Notes: generated from the sequence alone by a model not told the origin. Positions 1-10,940 are shown, counted from the stretch's first letter. The stretch is 49,585 nt of DNA from Domibacillus indicus (GCF_000970685.1 NZ_LAJB01000018.1:1-49585), one strand, 5' to 3'. A program made the numbers and translations.

Positions 1-147
1 TTGACTTGCTCATTTGTTTCAATTAGAAGTACGGGGCGTACTTCTAATTGAAAGTAAAAAATTAAAACGTTGACGTTTTTATTGATTTTGTTCAGTTTTC
101 AATGTTCAATTTACATCTCAAAATCACTGTCATCCAGCGACTTAAAT
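1..147 (-). other. rRNA operon leader (5' part of an rrn operon reading leftwards)
   Basis: Read on the minus strand, this stretch resembles the leader that precedes 16S rRNA in Bacillus: a boxA-like antitermination segment (TTGAACATTGAAAACTGAAC at about 92-111) and a terminal ATGAGCAAGTCAA-type sequence that in relatives lies just before 16S. It also holds a perfect 16-bp inverted repeat (17-53). The 16S gene itself would start just left of base 1, so it is not in the window. A rRNA operon directly downstream of gyrA matches rrnO of B. subtilis. The identification rests on recalled leader similarity and position, not on rRNA sequence. Confidence 0.65.
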
Positions 148-176
148 AATATACCACGTAAAAAAGAGAAACACAA
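148..176 (-). promoter_or_regulatory. Probable rrn P promoter
   Basis: On the minus strand a -35 TTGTGT (171-176) and a -10 TATATT (148-153) are separated by exactly 17 bases. The downstream sequence is the rRNA-type leader. The promoter lies just after the terminator of the HD-GYP gene, so it would serve the rRNA operon only. Confidence 0.6.
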
Positions 177-187
177 GCTTTTTCGAT

Positions 188-219
188 AAAAAAACAGCCT
201 TTTTATATTTGGCTGTTTT
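188..219 (-). terminator. Intrinsic terminator of the HD-GYP gene
   Basis: On the minus strand AACAGCC and GGCTGTT form a 7-bp stem around an A/T-rich loop and run into a T tract. It overlaps the end of the coding region and separates it from the rrn promoter. The position may be off by 2 bases. Confidence 0.75.
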
Positions 220-1284
220 CTACTCGCTTTTTTCGATGTATAGGTCTCTTCTTTTCACCAGGTCAACAACTTCTCCATTTGTAAGTTGGACAAGCGGTCT
301 TGTTTTGTGGGCAGACTGAACAAACATTACCTTTCCGGCCATTCCATCCGACAAAGTTACTCGTGTACCGGCTGATAATTCCGCTGTTAAAGAAATCAGC
401 GCTTCTACTACGGAAAAATCAAACTGCCCAAACAAATCCTGCTGAATCGTTTCTATCGCTTTAAACACAGACTGCCTTCCGCGGAATAGCCGTTCCGTTG
501 TTAACGCATGATACGTATCAGCCAGCCCGACCAGCTGTGACATCAAATGAACAGTTTGTCCTTTTGCTCCCTGCGGGTAACCAGAGCCATCCAGACGTTC
601 ATGATGCTGGTAAATTGCCAGCTTTGCTTCCGGCTTAAGAAGATTTAAGTCTTTAACCATCTTATAGCTGGTTACAGGATGATTTTGAATTTCTTTGTAC
701 TCACTTTCCGTTAAGGCGGTCCCTTTCGTCAGCAAAGACATTTTAATTTTCGACATGCCGCAGTCTGCTAATAATCCGGCAAGTGCGGATTGAACAATCA
801 GCCCTTTGTCGTAATTCAGTTTTTGGGCGATCATGCCGCTTAACAACCCAACTGATAATGTGTGGTGATAAAGATAGTCATCCTTTTTAGAATAAGCCGA
901 AATATTGTGAAGCTCTTTTGGATTTTCCAGAGTGTACTCCAGAATAGGAAGAATAATGGTGCGCATTCGGGCAATTTCTACATTCATCCCGGATTGCCAC
1001 CGTACAAATTCTTCCTTAACCCTTTCCAGTGTTTTAAAGTAAAGCCGTTCCATTGTATCGAAATCCGGCAGTACGCTGGCGGAAGCAGATGCCGTCTGCA
1101 GCGGGGCAGTTATATTTTCTTCGTCAATCATTACATCTATGGATTTTATGGAAAAAGCGTGCAAAAATCGAATGTGCTGTTCAGTTAAAATGGTTCCCGC
1201 CGATACAATGGGGCTGGATGTTTGGCCTACAACATCTTCTTTTACCCGATATCCAGGTTTGATATTTTCAACAGCTATATACAT
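220..1284 (-). CDS. HD-GYP domain protein with an altered metal site
   Basis: 354 residues. The N-terminal part (1-60) has the usual segment of Bacillus HD-GYP proteins; the HD-GYP domain spans about 135-300. Canonical members hydrolyse cyclic di-GMP using a metal centre. Here HHER-DG-GYP (227-237) and the NHP motif (201-203) are present, and HH at 140-141 fits the first histidine, but the central HDxGK reads ADCGMSK (173-179), so a metal-ligand histidine is replaced by alanine. No GGDEF or EAL domain and no membrane segment. It follows gyrA on the same strand but has its own region (a TATAAT-like box at 1315-1320, read on minus) and RBS AGAGGTGA. It may be a c-di-GMP sensor or an enzyme with different chemistry; activity is doubtful. 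Confidence 0.85.
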   Translation of the reverse strand: MYIAVENIKPGYRVKEDVVGQTSSPIVSAGTILTEQHIRFLHAFSIKSIDVMIDEENITAPLQTASASASVLPDFDTMERLYFKTLERVKEEFVRWQSGMNVEIARMRTIILPILEYTLENPKELHNISAYSKKDDYLYHHTLSVGLLSGMIAQKLNYDKGLIVQSALAGLLADCGMSKIKMSLLTKGTALTESEYKEIQNHPVTSYKMVKDLNLLKPEAKLAIYQHHERLDGSGYPQGAKGQTVHLMSQLVGLADTYHALTTERLFRGRQSVFKAIETIQQDLFGQFDFSVVEALISLTAELSAGTRVTLSDGMAGKVMFVQSAHKTRPLVQLTNGEVVDLVKRRDLYIEKSE

Positions 1285-1348
1285 ACTTCACCTCTTATTA
1301 AGCCTTTTTACCTAATTATAAAGAAAATAAACTAAAATAGATAGACAA

Positions 1349-1380
1349 AAAGCACAGGATGATTGAATCACCTGTGCTTT
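1349..1380 (-). terminator. Intrinsic terminator of gyrA
   Basis: AAAGCACAGG (1349-1358) pairs with CCTGTGCTTT (1371-1380); on the minus strand the stem is followed by T residues. It separates gyrA from the HD-GYP gene. Confidence 0.85.
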
Positions 1381-1384
1381 GTCT

Positions 1385-3856
1385 TTACTCCTGTATGTCT
1401 TCTTCGCCTTCTTCTAATATTTCTTCATCTTCTTTTTCAACTTTTGCTACTGTGGCCACTGTTTCATTTTCTCCCAGACGAATCAGTTTAACGCCCTGTG
1501 TATTTCGGCCGGTAATGGAAATCGAAGCAATGTCCATCCGAATCATGACACCACCCATTGTAATCAGCATCAAGTCTTCTTCCCCGGTAACAGTTTTAAC
1601 TGCAATAAGAGGTCCATTTTTGCCCGTGATGTTAAGAGTCTTCAGGCCTTTGCCGCCCCGTGTTTGAATGCGGTACTCTGCTTCTGAAGTTAGTTTTCCG
1701 TAACCATTCTCTGTAACGATCAAGATGTAATCATTTTCTTCAACAAGTTCCATTCCAACCGCGTAGTCCCCATCTGACAGAGTAATGCCTTTTACGCCTG
1801 TTGAGGTACGCCCCATAGAGCGAACGTTATCTTCCGGGAAACGGATAAGCATTCCGTTACGTGTTCCCATCACGATATGCTTGCTGCCATCCGTTAACCG
1901 AACGGAGATGAGTTCATCTTCCTCGCGGATATTAAGAGCAATTAAGCCATTTGTCCGGATATTGGCGTAGTCCATTAACGGTGTCCGCTTGACAATTCCC
2001 TGCTTGGTTGCAAAGAACAGGAAAGAATCCTCGGTGAACTTTTCAACGAACAGCATGGAATTGACCCATTCATCTTGTTCAACGCCCAGCAGGTTAACGA
2101 GCGGTATGCCTTTAGCCGTCCGGCTGAATTCAGGAATCTGGTAGCCTTTGAGGCGGTATACTTTCCCTTTGTTTGTAAAGAAGAGAATCGTGTCATGGGT
2201 CGAAGTTGTAAGAAGCTGCTCTACAAAATCATTTTCATTTGTACCCATTCCCTGGATGCCGCGTCCGCCCCGGCGCTGGCTTCGGTAGGTCGAGATCGGC
2301 TGGCGCTTAATATAGCCTTTATGCGTCAGCGTAATAATAATTTTTTCAACCGGAATTAAATCTTCATCCAGTAAATCACCTGGTGCTCCATCTGTAATCT
2401 CTGTCCGGCGCTTGTCATCAAATCGGTTTTTAATTTCAAGCAGTTCTTCACGGATAATTTCCAGAATTTTTTCTTCATCCGCCAAAATGGCTCTTAGCTC
2501 TTTTATTAAGGCAATAAGATTTTGGTATTCTTCTTCAATCTTATCTCTTTCAAGACCTGTAAGACGCTGAAGGCGCATATCTAAAATAGCCTGTGCCTGC
2601 TTTTCAGACAAACCAAACTGTTCCATCAGTCCTTCACGTGCAATGTCTGTTGTTTGTGAGCCGCGGATCAAAGCAATAATCCGGTCGATATGATCCAATG
2701 CAATGCGAAGGCCTTCTAAAATGTGGGCGCGCGCTTCTGCTTTATTCAAATCGAACTGTGTACGCCGGCGGATAATTTCCTGCTGGTGCGCCAAGTAATG
2801 TGTTAAGCATTCCTTCAAGGTAAGCACTTTAGGACGCCCGTTTACAAGCGCCAGCATATTAATACCAAAGCTTGTCTGCATGGCGGTGTATTTGTATAAA
2901 TTATTCAACACCACACTTGCATTAGCATCACGGCGAATTTCCATTACAATCCGCATTCCTTCTCTGTCTGATTCATCACGAAGGTCCGTAATACCGTCAA
3001 TCTTTTTGTCCCGGACAAGTTCAGCAATACGTTCAATGAGTTTGGCCTTATTAACCTGATAAGGAATTTCCGTTACAATAATCGTTTCTTTGCCATTTGC
3101 TTTTTCTTCAATTTCGGTACGGGCACGCAAAATGACGGAACCGCGTCCTGTTTCATAAGCGCGCCGAATTCCGCTGCGGCCCATTAAAATGCCGGCGGTC
3201 GGAAAATCTGGACCGGGGATATACTCCATTAATTCAAGAATAGAGATATCCGGATTTTTGCTGACTGCGAGGATTGCATCAATCACTTCTCCAAGCTGGT
3301 GAGGCGGAATGTTGGTTGCCATGCCGACCGCAATACCAGACGCACCGTTTACAAGCAGATTTGGGAAACGAGCCGGCAAAACAACCGGTTCCCGTTCAGA
3401 TCCATCATAGTTGTCTTTATAATCGATTGTGTCTTTGTTTAAATCCCGAGTAATTTCCATCGCGATTTTAGACATACGCGCTTCTGTATAACGCATAGCC
3501 GCTGCCGCATCACCGTCAACTGAACCAAAGTTTCCATGTCCATCCACAAGCATATAACGGTAGTTAAAGTCCTGCGCCATCCGCACCATTGTCTCATATA
3601 CAGCTGAGTCGCCGTGAGGGTGATACTTACCGATAACATCCCCGACGATACGGGCCGATTTTTTATATGCTTTATCAGCTGTCATGCCGAGGTCATTCAT
3701 TGCGTATAAAATTCGGCGGTGAACAGGCTTCAGCCCATCCCGCACATCCGGAAGTGCCCTGGATACGATAACGCTCATTGCATAGTCAAGGAACGATGAC
3801 CGCATTTCCTGGCTTATATTAATCTCTTTTACGTTGGAGCTTGGCGTATCAGCCAT
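1385..3856 (-). CDS. gyrA: DNA gyrase subunit A
   Basis: 823 residues, the normal family length. Subunit A of the type II topoisomerase that introduces negative supercoils; it carries DNA breakage and reunion. The N-terminal winged-helix/tower domain holds the catalytic tyrosine (Y123, in [11 protein letters not shown]). The C-terminal beta-pinwheel domain has the GyrA box QRRGGRG (about residue 530), which distinguishes it from ParC. The quinolone-determining region reads HGDSAVYE (81-88) with S84 and E88, the susceptible form. Its ATG has a strong RBS (GGGAGG, 6-7 bases upstream). It follows gyrB by 58 bases with a hairpin between them, and ends in an acidic tail rich in glutamate. Confidence 0.98.
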   Translation of the reverse strand: MADTPSSNVKEINISQEMRSSFLDYAMSVIVSRALPDVRDGLKPVHRRILYAMNDLGMTADKAYKKSARIVGDVIGKYHPHGDSAVYETMVRMAQDFNYRYMLVDGHGNFGSVDGDAAAAMRYTEARMSKIAMEITRDLNKDTIDYKDNYDGSEREPVVLPARFPNLLVNGASGIAVGMATNIPPHQLGEVIDAILAVSKNPDISILELMEYIPGPDFPTAGILMGRSGIRRAYETGRGSVILRARTEIEEKANGKETIIVTEIPYQVNKAKLIERIAELVRDKKIDGITDLRDESDREGMRIVMEIRRDANASVVLNNLYKYTAMQTSFGINMLALVNGRPKVLTLKECLTHYLAHQQEIIRRRTQFDLNKAEARAHILEGLRIALDHIDRIIALIRGSQTTDIAREGLMEQFGLSEKQAQAILDMRLQRLTGLERDKIEEEYQNLIALIKELRAILADEEKILEIIREELLEIKNRFDDKRRTEITDGAPGDLLDEDLIPVEKIIITLTHKGYIKRQPISTYRSQRRGGRGIQGMGTNENDFVEQLLTTSTHDTILFFTNKGKVYRLKGYQIPEFSRTAKGIPLVNLLGVEQDEWVNSMLFVEKFTEDSFLFFATKQGIVKRTPLMDYANIRTNGLIALNIREEDELISVRLTDGSKHIVMGTRNGMLIRFPEDNVRSMGRTSTGVKGITLSDGDYAVGMELVEENDYILIVTENGYGKLTSEAEYRIQTRGGKGLKTLNITGKNGPLIAVKTVTGEEDLMLITMGGVMIRMDIASISITGRNTQGVKLIRLGENETVATVAKVEKEDEEILEEGEEDIQE

Positions 3857-3873
3857 GAAAAATCCTCCCTTTT

Positions 3874-3906
3874 AAAAAAGTCGGAGCGCCCGCAGCAACG
3901 GACGCT
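3874..3906 (-). terminator. Hairpin between gyrB and gyrA, possible attenuator
   Basis: On the minus strand AGCGTCCG and CGGGCGCT (one G-U pair) form an 8-bp stem, followed after four bases by a run of six T. The gap between stem and T run makes this an imperfect terminator that could lower gyrA expression relative to gyrB. No promoter for gyrA is evident between them. Confidence 0.45.
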
Positions 3907-3914
3907 TTCTCAAC

Positions 3915-5846
<1,932 letters not shown>

Positions 5847-5869
5847 TCACCTTCTCTTTCGGTAAAATC

Positions 5870-6988
5870 TTATTTTATTTGTGTAATCGCACCGGCAGTG
5901 ACGCTGTAGGCCGATGCGGCATTTAACGTATTGTGCTCGATGCCATCTGTATTTGTTGTGGTTACAAATGTCTGCACTTTTCCGTGAATTGTATTTAGTA
6001 AATGTGATTGGCGGTAATCATCTAACTCCGATAAAACATCATCGAGCAGCAAAATCGGATATTCACCGATTTCCGATTGGATCAGCTCTATTTCAGCCAG
6101 CTTCACGGCAAGAGCGGTTGTCCGCTGCTGGCCTTGCGAGCCAAACGTTTGAATATTTTTTCCATTTACATAAAAAAGAAGATCATCACGATGCGGTCCG
6201 GTTAATGTCACCCCTCGATCTACTTCCCTTGAACGGCCTTTATGAAATGTCTCCAGCAGGGAGGAACGCATTTGGTCAGCACTCTGCTCTTCCTTGATGC
6301 CGGCAGCTGGCTCATACAAAATAGAAAGAGTTTCAATGCCGCGTGAAATACCAGAATGCAGCGGACCAGCCCACTGCTGAAGAAGCCGGATAAATTCAAA
6401 TCGCTTTCTTGTCACCTTGACCGCCAATTCTATCAGCTGCTCTGTCAGGACATCAAGCATAGTAAAGTCTGACCTTTTTTTTGTTTGTAGCTGCTTCAAA
6501 TAATGGTTTCTTTGCTGCAGCACTTTATGGTAAAGGCTTAAGTCATGTAAATAAACAGGTGAGACCTGCCCAATTTCCATGTCAATAAACCGTCTTCTTA
6601 CTTGCGGGCTGCCTTTTACAAGTGTTAAGTCTTCCGGGGCAAACATGACGACATTCATATTACCGATATATTGGCTGAGCCGCGTTTGTTCTAAATGATT
6701 GATCCGGGCTTTTTTGCCTTTTTTTGAAATGAGAAGCTCAATCGGCAGTGACTGATGCTTTTTTTGCACTCGCCCTTTTATTTTAGCATACTCCGCTTCC
6801 CAGCGAATTAAATCTTTGTCATTTGAGGTCCGGTGCGATTTAGCCATTGCCAGAACATAGATAGACTCGATAACATTTGTTTTCCCTTGAGCATTTTCGC
6901 CGATGATAACATTAACAGTATTATCAAATTCAACGAGAAGTGATTCATAATTCCGATAGTTTTCCAAGGCCAGTTGTTTAATGTGCAT
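5870..6988 (-). CDS. recF: DNA replication and repair protein RecF
   Basis: 372 residues, normal length. RecF loads RecA with RecO and RecR at gaps in single-stranded DNA. It is an SMC-like ATPase without a coiled coil: Walker [10 protein letters not shown] (30-38), ABC signature region [10 protein letters not shown], and Walker [12 protein letters not shown] (about 317-327). The ATG follows AAAGGTG by 8 bases. It lies 23 bases after yaaA, the arrangement standard in Bacillota. Confidence 0.97.
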   Translation of the reverse strand: MHIKQLALENYRNYESLLVEFDNTVNVIIGENAQGKTNVIESIYVLAMAKSHRTSNDKDLIRWEAEYAKIKGRVQKKHQSLPIELLISKKGKKARINHLEQTRLSQYIGNMNVVMFAPEDLTLVKGSPQVRRRFIDMEIGQVSPVYLHDLSLYHKVLQQRNHYLKQLQTKKRSDFTMLDVLTEQLIELAVKVTRKRFEFIRLLQQWAGPLHSGISRGIETLSILYEPAAGIKEEQSADQMRSSLLETFHKGRSREVDRGVTLTGPHRDDLLFYVNGKNIQTFGSQGQQRTTALAVKLAEIELIQSEIGEYPILLLDDVLSELDDYRQSHLLNTIHGKVQTFVTTTNTDGIEHNTLNAASAYSVTAGAITQIK

Positions 6989-7011
6989 ATGAAAACACCT
7001 TTCGAAGGCTG

Positions 7012-7248
7012 TTAATCGCTGTCTTCCTCATTTCCGAATCCCACTTCATACACGCCGTCTCCGGGTATCTCTACCTCATCCCCTTCAAAAAGCTTTCGAC
7101 CGCGCCTGGCATCAAGTTCTCCGTTGACGTATACTTCATGCTCGCTTAAGTACCATTTCGCCTGGCCTCCGGTCTGAATGATGCCAGCCAGCTTCAAAAA
7201 CTGGCCCAGGGTGATAAACTCCTCGTTTTCTGTGTTTTTTGTCGTCAT
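7012..7248 (-). CDS. yaaA: S4-domain RNA-binding protein YaaA
   Basis: 78 residues, typical of the YaaA/S4-like family between dnaN and recF. The S4 fold is recognisable in [16 protein letters not shown] followed by [14 protein letters not shown]. The family is linked to 50S ribosome assembly; the exact partner cannot be read from sequence. The acidic C-terminus ends EEDSD. GGAGG lies 11 bases before the ATG. A terminator separates it from dnaN, so expression may partly depend on its own promoter. Confidence 0.92.
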   Translation of the reverse strand: MTTKNTENEEFITLGQFLKLAGIIQTGGQAKWYLSEHEVYVNGELDARRGRKLFEGDEVEIPGDGVYEVGFGNEEDSD

Positions 7249-7298
7249 AAGTTTGGGTTCCTCCGTAAATATCCTAATACTTTATTTTAACATAAATA

Positions 7299-7334
7299 CG
7301 AAAAAAGCGGAGCCAATACGCCCCGCTTTTTCGG
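7299..7334 (-). terminator. Intrinsic terminator of dnaN
   Basis: CGAAAAAAGCGG (7299-7310) pairs with CCGCTTTTTCGG (7323-7334); on the minus strand the stem ends in a T-rich run. It ends the dnaA-dnaN transcript before yaaA. Confidence 0.8.
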
Positions 7335-7342
7335 AGTTAGAT

Positions 7343-8479
7343 TTAGTATGTGCGCACTGGCAAAATTAATTGCAAAGTAGAATCATCATGAAGCGGCCGA
7401 ATAACAAACGGGCGCATAGCACCGGTAAATTGAATTTCAATTTCCGTTCCTTCGATCGCTTTGAGGGCATCCATCATATATTTTGCACTGAACGAGATTT
7501 TTAGTTCCTCCCCTTCAGATGACAGGCTGTTTACTTGTTCGGTTACTTTTCCGATTTCCGGTGAATTCGATGAAATCTCAACAGTTCCATGAGCAGCGCT
7601 GCTCATTTTCACCACATTATTCCGCCCCTCCCGTGCCAGAAGTGAAGCACGGTCAATGGCCTGTAAATATTCCTTTGTGTTTAAATCGATTTTTGTTTTG
7701 TATTCTTCTGGGATAAGCCGGCTTGTGTCGGGATAGTTTCCATCAAGCAGCCGGGAGAAAAACAAAACGTTTTTTGAACGGAACAGAACTTGATTTTCCG
7801 TCATAACAATTTCAACAGGATCATTTGTATCATCCAAAATTTTACTCAATTCTGTTAGGCTTTTCCCTGGAATGACAACGTTGTATTCACCTTCCGGGAG
7901 CCCCTCTGCTGCCGTTTTGCGAAGTGCGAGGCGATGGCTGTCCGTAGCGGTGCAAATGAGCGTGCCATTTTCAATTTTCCAATTTACTCCCGTTAAAATG
8001 GGGCGTGTTTCAGATGCAGACACCGCGAATACTGTTTGGCGGATAAGTGTTTTAACAAGATCTGCGGGCAGTTTAAACAGGTTTTCATCGTCAATTTGAG
8101 GCAGGTGCGGATACTCATCTGCATCCTGGCCATTCAAATTAAACTCCGCGTGTCCTGAACGAATAATAGTCTGGAATGCCGGCGATGTTTCAAGCTCGAT
8201 CGTTGAAGCAGGCAGTTTGCGGACAATTTCATTGAAGAACCGGGCATTTAAAACAACACCTCCTGTTTCCTCGATTGCAGCGATAGAGACACCCTCTTCT
8301 TCAATTGGAATAAACGATTCAATTGAAATGTCAGAGTCACTCCCCGTCAATGTAATCCCTTCATCAGAAGCGTGAATTTTGATTCCCGTCAAAATAGGAA
8401 TAGTCGTTCTGGAGCTTACTGCTTTTAGTACATCCTGCACGCCGGCAGCAAGCCGGTCTTTTTGAATCGAAAATTTCAT
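7343..8479 (-). CDS. dnaN: DNA polymerase III beta sliding clamp
   Basis: 378 residues, the normal clamp length, with three repeated clamp folds and the conserved C-terminal segment AMRPFVIRP ending LILPVRTY. It forms the dimeric ring that tethers the replicative polymerase and recruits repair and partner proteins. The ATG is preceded by GGAGGGG. Upstream lies the origin unwinding region, separating it from dnaA by 192 bases, as in B. subtilis. Probably co-transcribed with dnaA. Confidence 0.98.
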   Translation of the reverse strand: MKFSIQKDRLAAGVQDVLKAVSSRTTIPILTGIKIHASDEGITLTGSDSDISIESFIPIEEEGVSIAAIEETGGVVLNARFFNEIVRKLPASTIELETSPAFQTIIRSGHAEFNLNGQDADEYPHLPQIDDENLFKLPADLVKTLIRQTVFAVSASETRPILTGVNWKIENGTLICTATDSHRLALRKTAAEGLPEGEYNVVIPGKSLTELSKILDDTNDPVEIVMTENQVLFRSKNVLFFSRLLDGNYPDTSRLIPEEYKTKIDLNTKEYLQAIDRASLLAREGRNNVVKMSSAAHGTVEISSNSPEIGKVTEQVNSLSSEGEELKISFSAKYMMDALKAIEGTEIEIQFTGAMRPFVIRPLHDDSTLQLILPVRTY

Positions 8480-8483
8480 GGGA

Positions 8484-8512
8484 ACCCCTCCAAAATTATT
8501 TTTAAATAATTT
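8484..8512. repeat. A/T-rich inverted repeat before dnaN
   Basis: AAAATTATTT and AAATAATTTT are inverted copies around a short T/A centre, directly upstream of the dnaN RBS. It may be part of the easily melted DNA of the origin or a 5' UTR hairpin. No stronger claim is possible. Confidence 0.4.
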
Positions 8513-8550
8513 TTCTATGAAACAACTCTTTTTATTATTTTATATTAAAA

Positions 8551-8636
8551 AAATAATAGTCGTAGTAGTAGGCCTTGTTGATTTGTGGATAAGTGGGTAT
8601 AAACGAAATAATAACAGCCTATCCACATGTGGACAG
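8551..8636. other. oriC: oriC unwinding element: DnaA-trios and DnaA boxes between dnaA and dnaN
   Basis: An exact DnaA box lies at 8584-8592 (TGTGGATAA). To its left, after a GGCC block, are six consecutive triplets, read from 8571 leftwards as TAG TAG TAG TCG TAG TAA (8554-8571), which match the DnaA-trio pattern of the B. subtilis basal unwinding system. A/T-rich DNA follows (8521-8556). To the right two back-to-back near boxes occupy 8619-8636. DnaA would load at the boxes and extend along the trios to open the strand. This layout mirrors the dnaA-dnaN half of a bipartite Bacillus origin. Confidence 0.88.
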
Positions 8637-8671
8637 ACTGTTGATGGACGCCCTTTTTTATTAACAGCTTA

Positions 8672-10027
8672 TTAAGCTTTTAAAATGGTGATAATCTCTT
8701 TTACTTTTTGAGCGGTCACAGGATCCGTCTCCATAAGCTTTGAGATTTTTTCATGCGCATGAATGACCGTTGTATGATCACGTCCGCCAAACTCCTCGCC
8801 GATTTTAGGGAGTGAAAAATCAGTGAGTTCACGTGATAAGTACATAGCCACCTGTCTGGGAAACGCAACCGATTTTGTCCGCTTCTTGGCTGTAAAATCT
8901 TCTAATCGAATTCCGTACTGTTCCCCGACAACCCGCTGGATATCTGGAATGGTGATAACTTTTGGGCGGGCTCCTGGAATAATATCCTTTAAGGCGTCTG
9001 CTGCAACTGTCGCATTCACTTCTTTGTTAATTAAAGATGAGTAAGCAACGACCCGAATCAAAGCTCCTTCAAGCTCTCGAATATTTGTATCGATTTGGTT
9101 CGCAATATACAGCATTACTTCATTTGGCACATCCAGGTTTTCTGCCCGTGCTTTTTTGCGCAGGATCGCAATCCGGGTTTCAAGATCAGGCGGCGTAATG
9201 TCGGTGATTAAGCCCCATTCAAAGCGGGAGCGCAGCCGGTCCTCAAGTGTCGGGATTTCTTTAGGCGGCCGGTCACTTGAGATAATAATTTGCTTGCTTT
9301 CTTCATGAAGAGTATTGAATGTATGGAAAAACTCCTCCTGCGTCTGCTCCTTCCCTGCCAAAAACTGAATATCATCAATAAGCAGCACATCTACATTTCG
9401 ATATTTGTTTCGAAATTCCACCGCTTTGTTATCGCGAATCGAATTAATGAATTCATTTGTAAACTTTTCGGATGACAAATAGACTACCTTTGCACCCGGA
9501 TTGTGTTCGATTACGTAATGGCCAATGGCGTGCATCAGGTGGGTTTTTCCTAATCCAACGCCCCCATAGATGAATAATGGGTTATAGGCTTTTGCTGGTG
9601 CTTCCGCGACGGCAAGCGATGCGGCATGGGCGAATCGGTTGCCGGATCCGATAACGAATGTATCAAACGTGTATTTTGGATTCAGCATGCTTTGGATTGT
9701 TGCTTCCCCGCTTTGTTTGGGAACGGGTGTCTGCTGCTCGGAACGGTGTGTTGGCGGTACATACGACTCCATATCATGGACATCTGGTGAAATAAAATAA
9801 ACGTCCAGCTTTTCCCCTGTTAATTCACCAATAATTTCAGATGTTAAGTGCGTGTAGTGCCCTTCAAGCCAATCACGGTTAAAAAAGTTAGGTGCTGCAA
9901 CAACAATAGCGCTGCCATGAAGAGAATGAGCTTTTGTTGATTTTACCCATGTTTCATAACTCGGCTTGCTGATTCGTGCCTGGATGCGCTCCAGCACCTT
10001 ATTCCATAAATCATCGATGTTTTCCAT
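8672..10027 (-). CDS. dnaA: Chromosomal replication initiator DnaA
   Basis: 451 residues from the ATG at 10027, chosen because AAGGAGGGG precedes it and because the protein then begins [15 protein letters not shown] as in relatives; a longer TTG-initiated frame is unlikely. Domain I (1-85) binds partners, domain III is an AAA+ ATPase with Walker [10 protein letters not shown] (about 154-162) and Walker B LIDDIQF (about 216), and domain IV carries the DNA-binding signature [14 protein letters not shown]. It opens oriC. DnaA boxes next to its promoter indicate autoregulation. Confidence 0.98.
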   Translation of the reverse strand: MENIDDLWNKVLERIQARISKPSYETWVKSTKAHSLHGSAIVVAAPNFFNRDWLEGHYTHLTSEIIGELTGEKLDVYFISPDVHDMESYVPPTHRSEQQTPVPKQSGEATIQSMLNPKYTFDTFVIGSGNRFAHAASLAVAEAPAKAYNPLFIYGGVGLGKTHLMHAIGHYVIEHNPGAKVVYLSSEKFTNEFINSIRDNKAVEFRNKYRNVDVLLIDDIQFLAGKEQTQEEFFHTFNTLHEESKQIIISSDRPPKEIPTLEDRLRSRFEWGLITDITPPDLETRIAILRKKARAENLDVPNEVMLYIANQIDTNIRELEGALIRVVAYSSLINKEVNATVAADALKDIIPGARPKVITIPDIQRVVGEQYGIRLEDFTAKKRTKSVAFPRQVAMYLSRELTDFSLPKIGEEFGGRDHTTVIHAHEKISKLMETDPVTAQKVKEIITILKA

Positions 10028-10138
10028 TGGCCCCTCCTTACTTCTGTCTGTACGTTTGTTTAATATTTGTACAACCTCAAGCAACTGGATTTCGATGTGA
10101 ATTCATAATTATGCATGACAATGTTTGTGAATAAATAT

Positions 10139-10167
10139 ATAATAGGATAAAACTAGTTTTTCGACAA
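10139..10167 (-). promoter_or_regulatory. dnaA promoter
   Basis: On the minus strand a -35 TTGTCG (10162-10167) and a -10 TATTAT (10139-10144) have a 17-base spacer. An exact DnaA box (10179-10187) lies 11 bases upstream of the -35, positioned to affect transcription. Confidence 0.7.
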
Positions 10168-10178
10168 AATCTACAGCC

Positions 10179-10411
10179 TGTGGATAAAAATAAAAACACC
10201 CTGTTTGTTATTTTTCCACACATTATCCACAGTTGTGGATATATAATATGTCGAATTTAGGTTATCCAGAGTGAAAACAAAATAATAATATCAGAAAAAG
10301 TGAGAGGTTGCAATGGCTTGGGGTGATTATCCACAGTCTCTAATCCCTTGTTAAAAAGATTGTCCACAGGGTGAGGACTTGTGAAAAGAATGACGAAGAA
10401 GCTGTGGATAA
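10179..10411. other. oriC: oriC DnaA-box cluster upstream of dnaA
   Basis: Four exact DnaA boxes: 10179-10187 and 10403-10411 (TGTGGATAA) and 10223-10231 and 10327-10335 (TTATCCACA). One-mismatch boxes: 10212-10220, 10234-10242, 10262-10270 and 10360-10368. This is the incAB-like half of a bipartite Bacillus origin. The surrounding 10028-10622 region has no convincing gene; short reading frames in it have no RBS or family resemblance. Confidence 0.92.
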
Positions 10412-10539
10412 TAGTAAAATGCTGTCGATTGCCGTCCACAGCGAAAAAGAAGTCAATAAAAGGGGAGTTCTGTACAACAAAAATTCTCCATCAAAAAGAC
10501 AGTGAAATAATTTTGCTTTTTGGCCGGATTAAAATTTGG

Positions 10540-10568
10540 TTGACAGGATACATGCACGTCCTTATAAT
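10540..10568 (+). promoter_or_regulatory. rpmH promoter
   Basis: A perfect sigma-A promoter: TTGACA (10540-10545), 17-base spacer, TATAAT (10563-10568). It drives rpmH rightwards, just outside the DnaA-box cluster. Confidence 0.92.
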
Positions 10569-10622
10569 TAACAAAGACTGTTTGAAAATATGATTTTAAA
10601 ACCTCAGGGAGGTGTTTTAATA

Positions 10623-10757
10623 ATGAAAAGAACGTATCAGCCTAATAAACGCAAAAGAAGTAAAGTTCATGGGTTCCGTGCACGCATGAGTTCTAAAAAC
10701 GGACGCCGTGTTCTAGCAAGCCGCCGTGCTAAAGGCAGAAAAGTACTATCTGCATAA
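10623..10757 (+). CDS. rpmH: 50S ribosomal protein L34
   Basis: 44 residues, the standard L34 length, starting [19 protein letters not shown] and ending KGRKVLSA. A very basic small protein of the large subunit. The ATG is preceded by GGGAGGTG. It has a consensus promoter and its own terminator, so most transcripts should end before rnpA. Confidence 0.98.
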   Translation: MKRTYQPNKRKRSKVHGFRARMSSKNGRRVLASRRAKGRKVLSA

Positions 10758-10788
10758 GACCACTGACCATTTCAGTGGTCTTTTTTTC
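10756..10788 (+). terminator. Intrinsic terminator of rpmH
   Basis: AAGACCACTGA (10756-10766) pairs with TCAGTGGTCTT (10772-10782), followed by T residues. The stem starts in the stop codon. Read-through would supply rnpA. Confidence 0.85.
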
Positions 10789-10876
10789 TAAAAGATTTCA
10801 ACGGAGCAGCAGTATAAAGCGCTCCGTGGATCTTTGAGATTATAGGAAATAGAGCGAAAAGATATTCTGGCAAAAA

Positions 10877-10940
10877 GCCGTGAGATTAGTCTTTGATCCT
10901 CGAAGCCGTAAAAAAGTCGGCCGAGATTAGCTTTTAATCC
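10877..10940 (+). repeat. Imperfect direct repeat in the rpmH-rnpA spacer
   Basis: Two related units, GCCGTGAGATTAGTCTTTGA (from 10877) and GCCGAGATTAGCTTTTAATC (from 10920), start 43 bases apart. A third partial GAGATTA is at about 10835. Their role is unknown; they lie in the rnpA 5' leader (10789-10966). Confidence 0.5.

Noticed and set aside
2630-2645. TTCACGTGCA in gyrA as a parS site
   Set aside because: Only the core half matches; the right arm is wrong.
8478-8675. Open frame in the dnaA-dnaN gap
   Set aside because: It coincides with the unwinding element and DnaA boxes and lacks an RBS.
10257-10593. Open frames among the origin DnaA boxes
   Set aside because: They overlap box sequences and the rpmH promoter and have no recognisable product.
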